DNA of 64,000 bases from Alphaproteobacteria bacterium. Its GTDB lineage: Bacteria > Pseudomonadota > Alphaproteobacteria > Sphingomonadales > Sphingomonadaceae. Below the pieces are notes generated by a model. That model was not told the origin of the DNA. It worked only from the letters and a program-made list of their open reading frames with translations, and ran no database searches. Where the stretch lies: NCBI GenBank assembly GCA_030430365.1, contig JAUIFP010000006.1, positions 1-64,000 on the forward strand. Reading direction: 5' to 3'. A program made the position numbers and the translations under genes. Below are positions 58,187 to 64,000 of the stretch, one piece after another. Positions within the stretch are counted from its first letter, which is position 1. The number at the start of each line of letters is the position of its first letter.

Positions 58187-60153
58187 CGGAACTCACCGTG
58201 CGAAAGCTGGGCTTCCTTTTCCGGATCCCACCACCAATGGTCCAGCATCATCAGCGGATAGATATAGGTCAGGTCCTTTTCGGGCCGGCCGAAGCGGTCC
58301 CAATAGGCCACCGGCTTCATGCCCACCGGTGCCGGATAGTGATGATGGATCGGGATCGAATAGTAATTGGCCCGCGCAATACGGTCGATCGCGCGCATCG
58401 CGTCCACCACGGTCTGCCGGTTCTCGGCCTGCAGGATCGCATCCAGCGCATTGTCGATCGCCGGTTCGCGGATGCCCGCGAGATTGAGCTGGTTGGGCAG
58501 GTCCGCCGCTTCCGATGACCAGGAAGTCAGCAATTCGGTGCTGGGCGCTTCGCTGGGGCCGAACACGGCCGTCCCATAGGTCAGGTCGAATTGATAGGTG
58601 CCGGTCAGGATGCGGTATTGCGCAGGCTCGTAGTGGCGGAAGTTCACCTCGATCCCCAGCCGCTCCATGTTCTGGATGAACAGGTTGGTCCAGCGGATCG
58701 CCAAAGGAGAAAAGGTCACGAAATCGAGCACGACCGGTTCGCCGGTCTGCGGATCGATCAGCTTCATATCCTCGATCCGGTATCCCGCCTCGGCCAGCAG
58801 GTCGCGCGCCTGGATCAGATTGCTGCGCAGCTTCGCCCGCGTTCCCGCCTCCGGCAGCTTGGGCGGGGCTGCGAATGCTTCTGGCGGCAAGCCGGCGCGA
58901 TAGGGTTCCAGGAATTCCAGCTCACCCGGTGAAGGCGATCCCGACGCCTTGAATTCGGTGTTGTCGAAATAGCTGGTGATCCGCCCGTGATGCCCGTGCA
59001 GAATGTTCTCAAGCATGAATTCGTAATCGTAAGCGAGCTGGACCGCCTTGCGCACGCGCCGGTCGCTCAAAAACGGCGTGCGGGTGTTCATCACGATCGA
59101 ATTGTAGAAGGCGCTGTTCTTGTAGGGCAGATTGTCGCGCTGGATATCGCCGGCCGCAAAGGCGGGCATGGACGCTTCCGCTTCCCAGCGCACGGCGGTG
59201 AAATCCTGCGTCATATGCGTGCGGCCGATGTAGAAATCCTCGTAGGATTGGCGCGGATCGCGGTAGAACAGGTGCTGGATGCTGTCCCAGTTGAAGCGTC
59301 CCTTGCGCATCGGGAGATTGGCGCCCCAGTAATCCTTGTCCCGCACGAATTCGAACAGGCGCCCCGGTTCGACCCTGCCGATCTTGTAGGGGCCGCTGGT
59401 TACCGGGCGCTCCAGCGATGGCTTGGTCAGGTCGCGGCCTTCATAATAATGCTTGGGCAGCACTTTCATGCTCGCCACCGCGCCGGGCAGCGTGGGATTG
59501 TCTTTCTGCTTCAGCTCCATGCGTACCCGGTGCGGCCCGGTCTGGTATGCCTTGGCGACGGCACGCGCGCCCATATTGGTTTGCGGCCGGATCAGCGGAT
59601 CGTCCAGCGCTTCCAGCGTGAACAGCACGTCCTCCACCGTGATCGGCTGGCCGTCATGCCAGCGCGCTTCGGGCCGCAGCTCGAATTCCACCCAGGAAAG
59701 GTCTTCGGGATAGCTGATCGTCTTGGCGATGACGCCGTAATAGGAAACCGGCTCGTCCTGCGGGCGGTCCATCAGCGGGTCGTAGAGATTTTCGATCAAA
59801 TAGGGGAAGGTGCCGGTCAGCGCGAACTGGTTGAGGCTGTCGAACCTGTTGGAGCCGCCGGCATAGCGGTAGAAGCCGCCCTTGGGCGCCTGCGGGTTGG
59901 TGTATTCCAGATGGGTGAAAACGGGCCCGTATTTCAGCTCCCCGAACACGGCATATCCGTGGCTGGTGGTCACCTTTCCGCCGGGGGAGACGGCGCTGAT
60001 CGGCCCGGCAATCGCGGTCAGCAGCAGCGCTGCCAGCAGGACAAACCGCGCCTTCGTGCCGCGCAGCGCTTTCGGCCATGCCGACAGGGACAGCCGCCTG
60101 CTGAACGCCGACAATCGGGCGGCCCGTTGTTCCATCTGCAAAGTCTCTCCCAA
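58183..60153 (-). CDS. extracellular solute-binding protein (YejA-like), copy 2
   Basis: TTSHGYAVFGELKYGPVFTHLEYTNPQAPKGGFYR, paralogous to copy 1. Confidence 0.9.
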   Translation of the reverse strand: MGETLQMEQRAARLSAFSRRLSLSAWPKALRGTKARFVLLAALLLTAIAGPISAVSPGGKVTTSHGYAVFGELKYGPVFTHLEYTNPQAPKGGFYRYAGGSNRFDSLNQFALTGTFPYLIENLYDPLMDRPQDEPVSYYGVIAKTISYPEDLSWVEFELRPEARWHDGQPITVEDVLFTLEALDDPLIRPQTNMGARAVAKAYQTGPHRVRMELKQKDNPTLPGAVASMKVLPKHYYEGRDLTKPSLERPVTSGPYKIGRVEPGRLFEFVRDKDYWGANLPMRKGRFNWDSIQHLFYRDPRQSYEDFYIGRTHMTQDFTAVRWEAEASMPAFAAGDIQRDNLPYKNSAFYNSIVMNTRTPFLSDRRVRKAVQLAYDYEFMLENILHGHHGRITSYFDNTEFKASGSPSPGELEFLEPYRAGLPPEAFAAPPKLPEAGTRAKLRSNLIQARDLLAEAGYRIEDMKLIDPQTGEPVVLDFVTFSPLAIRWTNLFIQNMERLGIEVNFRHYEPAQYRILTGTYQFDLTYGTAVFGPSEAPSTELLTSWSSEAADLPNQLNLAGIREPAIDNALDAILQAENRQTVVDAMRAIDRIARANYYSIPIHHHYPAPVGMKPVAYWDRFGRPEKDLTYIYPLMMLDHWWWDPEKEAQLSHGEFR

Positions 60154-60399
60154 GCTGCCCGGTTTTTGCGTTTACGGCAGCATGCATTCGCGCAGCGTCG
60201 CTTACGAAAACCAACATTGCAAGAGTGAACACATGAAAAAATAGGGAGCTAAGCAAATCTCCGCAAAATGGCCGTGGAGGCCGCAGATCTGGGCGAGCGG
60301 CGGGGCGCCTGCTACACGCAATGTTCGCCACGGCAGGGCATTGTCCTCTCGCCGGTCAATTGCTACACACGATAAGTAAATAGGCGGAGAGGAAAGACC

Positions 60400-61455
60400 T
60401 TGATCAAGACCAACAGCTACGCTGCCCATTCCCCCGGAGAGGCTCTGAAGCCTTGGCCGCTGGAGCGGCGCGATCCCGAGCCGAACGATATCGTGATCGA
60501 AATCGTCTATTGCGGCATCTGCCATTCCGACATCCACACTGTGCGCGGCGAATGGGGGGAACAGAACTGGCCCTTCGTTGCCGGGCACGAGATCATCGGC
60601 CGTGTGATCGCCACGGGCGACAAGGCCAGCCTGCATAAGGTCGGCGATATGGTCGGCGTGGGCTGCATGGTCGATTCCTGCCGCACCTGCGCGCCGTGCG
60701 AAGTGCGGATGGAACAGTTCTGCGAAAACGGCTTCAACGGCACCTATTCCGGGATCGAAAAGCCCACCGGGCGGCCGACTTATGGCGGCTATTCGGGCGT
60801 GATCGTTGTGCATGAGGATTTCGTGCTCCGGCTTCCCGAAGGGCTCGATCCGGCAGGCGCGGCACCGCTGCTCTGCGCCGGTATCACCACCTATTCCCCG
60901 CTCCGGCGCTGGAATGTCGGCCCCGGCATGAAGATCGGCATCGTCGGGCTGGGCGGGCTGGGCCATGTCGCGCTGAAGATCGCCAAGGCAATGGGCGCGC
61001 ATGTCACCTTCTTCACCACCTCTCCTGAAAAGGTAGAAGATGCCAAGGCACTGGGCGCACATGAAGTGGTCATCTCCACCGATCCGGCGGCGATGGAAGC
61101 GGCCGCCTACACGCTGGATTTCGTGCTCGATACGGTGTCCGCGCCGCACGATCTCGATCCCTATCTCGAAACGCTCAGGATCGACGGCACGATGTGCCTG
61201 GTCGGCATGCCCGAGGCCCCGCATCCCTCACCCGATCCGGGCAGCCTGATCCTGAAGCGCCGCAGCCTGGCCGGATCGATCACCGGCGGGCTCACCGAGA
61301 CGCAGGAGATGCTCGATTTCTGTGCCGAGCACGGGATTGCCGCTGATTACGAAATGGTCGCCATGGACGAGGTGAATGAAGCTTATGAAAAGCTTTTGGC
61401 CGGCCAGGTGAAATATCGTTTCGTCATCGATATGGCGACCATGCCTGCGCTCTAG
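60400..61455 (+). CDS. NAD(P)-dependent alcohol dehydrogenase (zinc MDR, cinnamyl-alcohol dehydrogenase-like)
   Basis: CGICHSDIHTVRGEWG; VAGHEIIGRV; GVGCMVDSCRTCAPC; GIVGLGGLGHVALK. Confidence 0.93.
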   Translation: MIKTNSYAAHSPGEALKPWPLERRDPEPNDIVIEIVYCGICHSDIHTVRGEWGEQNWPFVAGHEIIGRVIATGDKASLHKVGDMVGVGCMVDSCRTCAPCEVRMEQFCENGFNGTYSGIEKPTGRPTYGGYSGVIVVHEDFVLRLPEGLDPAGAAPLLCAGITTYSPLRRWNVGPGMKIGIVGLGGLGHVALKIAKAMGAHVTFFTTSPEKVEDAKALGAHEVVISTDPAAMEAAAYTLDFVLDTVSAPHDLDPYLETLRIDGTMCLVGMPEAPHPSPDPGSLILKRRSLAGSITGGLTETQEMLDFCAEHGIAADYEMVAMDEVNEAYEKLLAGQVKYRFVIDMATMPAL

Positions 61456-61533
61456 CCGGGCCTGCCCGGAAACGCGCCAGGGCGAGTGAAGATGCAAACG
61501 GGATGTTAACCATGCCCGTCCTATTGTGGCTGG

Positions 61534-62139
61534 ATGACAGCTCTGGCTGAAACCATGCAGGACGATGAATCCTGCCGCCGGGATGCTGGGCGGGCGATCT
61601 TGTCCTTCCCTGGCAAACTGGCGCTGTCCGATGGCAATTTCGATTGCGTGCTGGAAGATCTCTCCCTCGGGGGCGCCCGCGTCAGCAGCGACAGGGCGAT
61701 CGAGCAGGGGCGCGAGGTCTGGCTCAAGTTCGACCGGTTCGAAGTCTTCGGCACGATTACATGGGCCAATGGCGGCCAGTACGGGATCGAATTCGAAGAA
61801 CGTCTGCCCAAGAGCGTGATCCTGGAGATGCAGGGCTACGCCGTCGATTTCGACGATTACGAAGAATATCACAGCAAGATCGCGGCCAAGGCCCATGTGA
61901 TCGGCGATGCGCCGCCCTTGCGCTCACCGCTGATGCGGATGCTGGAAGTGGTCGGCCCTATCGACCGCAAGAATTTTGAAGCGTGCCTGGAATGCGAAAG
62001 CGGCATTCCCTGTGCGACCCATTGCGGGCACAAGAAATACCGCCGTGCCCAGCTGACCCGCGTCGTCTTCTACCTAGCGCTTGCCGCGCTGATCGGCGCG
62101 GCCATCGGTATCGGCAGCGTGCTGCTCGGCCGGATCTAG
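61534..62139 (+). CDS. PilZ domain protein with Cys cluster and C-terminal TM helix
   Basis: CVLEDLSLGGARVSSDRAIEQGREVWLKFDRFEVFGTITWANGGQYGIEF; CLECESGIPCATHCGH; C-terminal hydrophobic helix. Confidence 0.8.
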   Translation: MTALAETMQDDESCRRDAGRAILSFPGKLALSDGNFDCVLEDLSLGGARVSSDRAIEQGREVWLKFDRFEVFGTITWANGGQYGIEFEERLPKSVILEMQGYAVDFDDYEEYHSKIAAKAHVIGDAPPLRSPLMRMLEVVGPIDRKNFEACLECESGIPCATHCGHKKYRRAQLTRVVFYLALAALIGAAIGIGSVLLGRI

Positions 62140-63500
62140 GCGCTGCGCATTGGCTGAGCGCGGGCCGGCAGAAATACAGAGATCACCGCCACGGCGACCA
62201 GCGCCGTAAGTGCCAGGCCGAAAAATCCCCGCACGCCTGCAAGCTCCAGCGCCAGCGCGCCCAGATAGGCGGCGGCCAGCATGCCGACCCGCCCCGAAGC
62301 GCTGCCCAGGCCGATCCCGGTTCCCCTCAGATGGGCGGGAAACGCGTCCGCGGCTGCGGCGTAGAGCGCGGTCGTCATGCCGGAGGCCAGAGAGCCTTCG
62401 ATCACGAATATTGCGAACAGCCAGAACGCCTGATCCGGATTGTACTCCCAGGAGAACAGGATGAAGGTGAATATCAGTGCCGCCACTACCAGCAGGCGCG
62501 CCGTTCTGATGCTGCCCAGCACTTCGATGATCCGCCCCGTCACCAGCGTTCCGGCGATCCCGCCCAGGCTCCACACGGTGATCGCGAAATTGGACAGCCT
62601 CAGCGAAAATCCTTCCGCCGCCAGCATGGTCGGCAACCAGCTGAAGATCGTGGAGATCATCAGGAACAGGCAGAAAAAGGCGGCGCACAGGAAGAAGGTG
62701 GCGCGCAGCGTTTCGGGCTGCAGCAGATTGGACAGCGGGCGCGCGGCCTTTTCCTCTTTCTCGCCTTCGCCGGTGTAAAGGATGCGCCGCCCGCGGACCG
62801 GGTGGCCCAGCCGGTCCATCACGCGGTCAAGCTGCGCCCGTCGCGCGGGATGCCCGGCAAGAAAGGAAGGGGATTCGGGCAGGGTGAACATCAACAGCAC
62901 GGCCCAGGCCGCCGGGATGATGCCGCCGATGAAGAACAGGATGCGCCAGCCGTAATCTTCCAGCAGCAGGCCCGCCATGGCCGAGCTGAAAACGATGCCC
63001 ACCACGGTCAGCGCCAGGGCCGCCGCGATCGTGCGCCCGCGATAGCGATGGGGGCTGAGCTCCGCGACCAGGGCAAGGCCGGCCGGCAGGTTCATGCCCA
63101 GCCCGATACCGGCCACGAAGCGCGCCGCGCCCAGCCAGAACAAGTCGTCCGCAAATGCGATGGCGGCCGTCGCCAGGCCGAAGATCAGCGTGGTGATCGT
63201 CAGCGGCCATTTGCGGCCCAGCCGGTCCGTCACCGGCCCGCCCAGCGCAACACCCAGGGCAGCGCCCAGCGAGCTTAGGAAATGCGCCGTGGCGAAGGCG
63301 GAGGGCGGCAGGCCCCAGTCAGAGGCCATCTTTGGGATCGATGCGCCCAGCACATTGCCGTCGATCCCTTCGGAAACGAAGATCACCACCAGCATCGCCT
63401 GCACGATCTTCTGCTGGCGCGTCCACAGGCCTTCCCCGATCACTTGCGGGACATGAAGCGGGGCATTGCCTTGGTCTGCCTGTTTGCTGGGATCTGCCAT
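62136..63500 (-). CDS. MFS transporter (AAHS/sugar-type)
   Basis: EGIDGNVLGASIPKMASDWGL; GGPVTDRLGRKWPLTI; start at MADPSKQ. Confidence 0.87.
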   Translation of the reverse strand: MADPSKQADQGNAPLHVPQVIGEGLWTRQQKIVQAMLVVIFVSEGIDGNVLGASIPKMASDWGLPPSAFATAHFLSSLGAALGVALGGPVTDRLGRKWPLTITTLIFGLATAAIAFADDLFWLGAARFVAGIGLGMNLPAGLALVAELSPHRYRGRTIAAALALTVVGIVFSSAMAGLLLEDYGWRILFFIGGIIPAAWAVLLMFTLPESPSFLAGHPARRAQLDRVMDRLGHPVRGRRILYTGEGEKEEKAARPLSNLLQPETLRATFFLCAAFFCLFLMISTIFSWLPTMLAAEGFSLRLSNFAITVWSLGGIAGTLVTGRIIEVLGSIRTARLLVVAALIFTFILFSWEYNPDQAFWLFAIFVIEGSLASGMTTALYAAAADAFPAHLRGTGIGLGSASGRVGMLAAAYLGALALELAGVRGFFGLALTALVAVAVISVFLPARAQPMRSA

Positions 63501-63792
63501 GCGGGCGGCCGGGGTCAGCGCAAGACCGCCGCGGCGGCCGTCCATTCACGGCAGGTGCAATCCTGCATACACGCTACTCCCCGTCCCGTTGCAGGCCTTG
63601 TGGCCTGTCAGATTGGCTGCGGCGCGGCACACGCGCGGCAACATGGATAGGGCTTGATTTCGCAATTCCATGCGGCAGTAAAGCAATAAACTACAATTGT
63701 GTTATTCCATCGGGCGCGACACTGCCTTGGCAAAATGGGCAGGCGCGCCATCGAAACAACGGGATCGCCGGATCCGGGAGAGGTCGCCAAGA

Positions 63793-64000
63793 ATGGATTT
63801 CGAATTCCTGTTCGAACCCTTTTCGCTGGGCAAGACGCGTCTGCCCACGCGTATCGTCATGCCGGGCATGCAGCGGGGGCGCTGCGAAGATGGGCATCTG
63901 ATGCCGGAGATGATCGACTATTACGCGCGCCGCGTGCGCGGGGGTGCCGGGCTGATCGTGGGGGAGGGGTGCTGCGTCGAACACTGGTCGGCCTCCGGCA
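63793..64000 (+). CDS. NADH:flavin oxidoreductase (old yellow enzyme family), truncated by window end
   Basis: MDFEFLFEPFSLGKTRLPTRIVMPGMQRGRCEDGHLMPEMIDYYARRVRGGAGLIVGEG. Confidence 0.75.
   Translation, partial: MDFEFLFEPFSLGKTRLPTRIVMPGMQRGRCEDGHLMPEMIDYYARRVRGGAGLIVGEGCCVEHWSASG

Noticed and set aside
63689-63703. acaattgt-centred palindrome upstream of the OYE-type gene
   Set aside because: Only the central 8 bp are symmetric; too short to support as an operator without comparison.
1-64000. Mobile elements, prophage, restriction or abortive-infection defence systems
   Set aside because: No transposase, integrase, phage structural, methyltransferase/nuclease or toxin-antitoxin genes recognised in the ORFs.

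Overview
This is a GC-rich alphaproteobacterial chromosome segment. Its gene content and protein flavour resemble Sphingomonadales, which is inference because no search was run. Positions ~1-17.5 kb are mostly housekeeping: tRNA-Lys (truncated by the window edge), a TonB-like protein, manC-manA, a TelA/XpaC-like pair, DUF389, a fatty acyl-AMP ligase, recX, a NDUFA12-like protein, aat, tRNA-Trp, secE-nusG-rplK-rplA and cinA. Positions ~17.5-64 kb are largely accessory and catabolic. They contain an FMO-like oxidase; folD/metF plus a LigM/DesA-like THF-dependent O-demethylase; a haem-type TonB receptor with a DUF6607 protein; and a dense 28.5-51.7 kb island. The island holds IclR and MarR regulators, four NTF2-like proteins, an SDR and DUF3237 protein, a carotenoid/lignostilbene oxygenase, an AAHS-like MFS transporter, two VAO/4-cresol-dehydrogenase-type flavoproteins (one with a cytochrome c and an unknown partner), a tannase/feruloyl esterase, an NmrA protein, a PQQ-ADH fused to cytochrome c, ALDH, a TonB receptor and a ThDP enzyme. 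Downstream are a Yej-type peptide ABC transporter with two tandem binding proteins, an ADH, an unusual PilZ protein, an MFS transporter and a truncated OYE-type oxidoreductase. The most interesting signal is a repeated inverted repeat, TAAC-R-C-T-Y-GTTA, in promoter regions of the island (29439, 33493, 35878, 40735, plus a one-base-shorter variant at 38502). It suggests a single regulon for an apparently uncharacterised aromatic/lignin-derived compound pathway. No CRISPR array, transposase or prophage was recognised.
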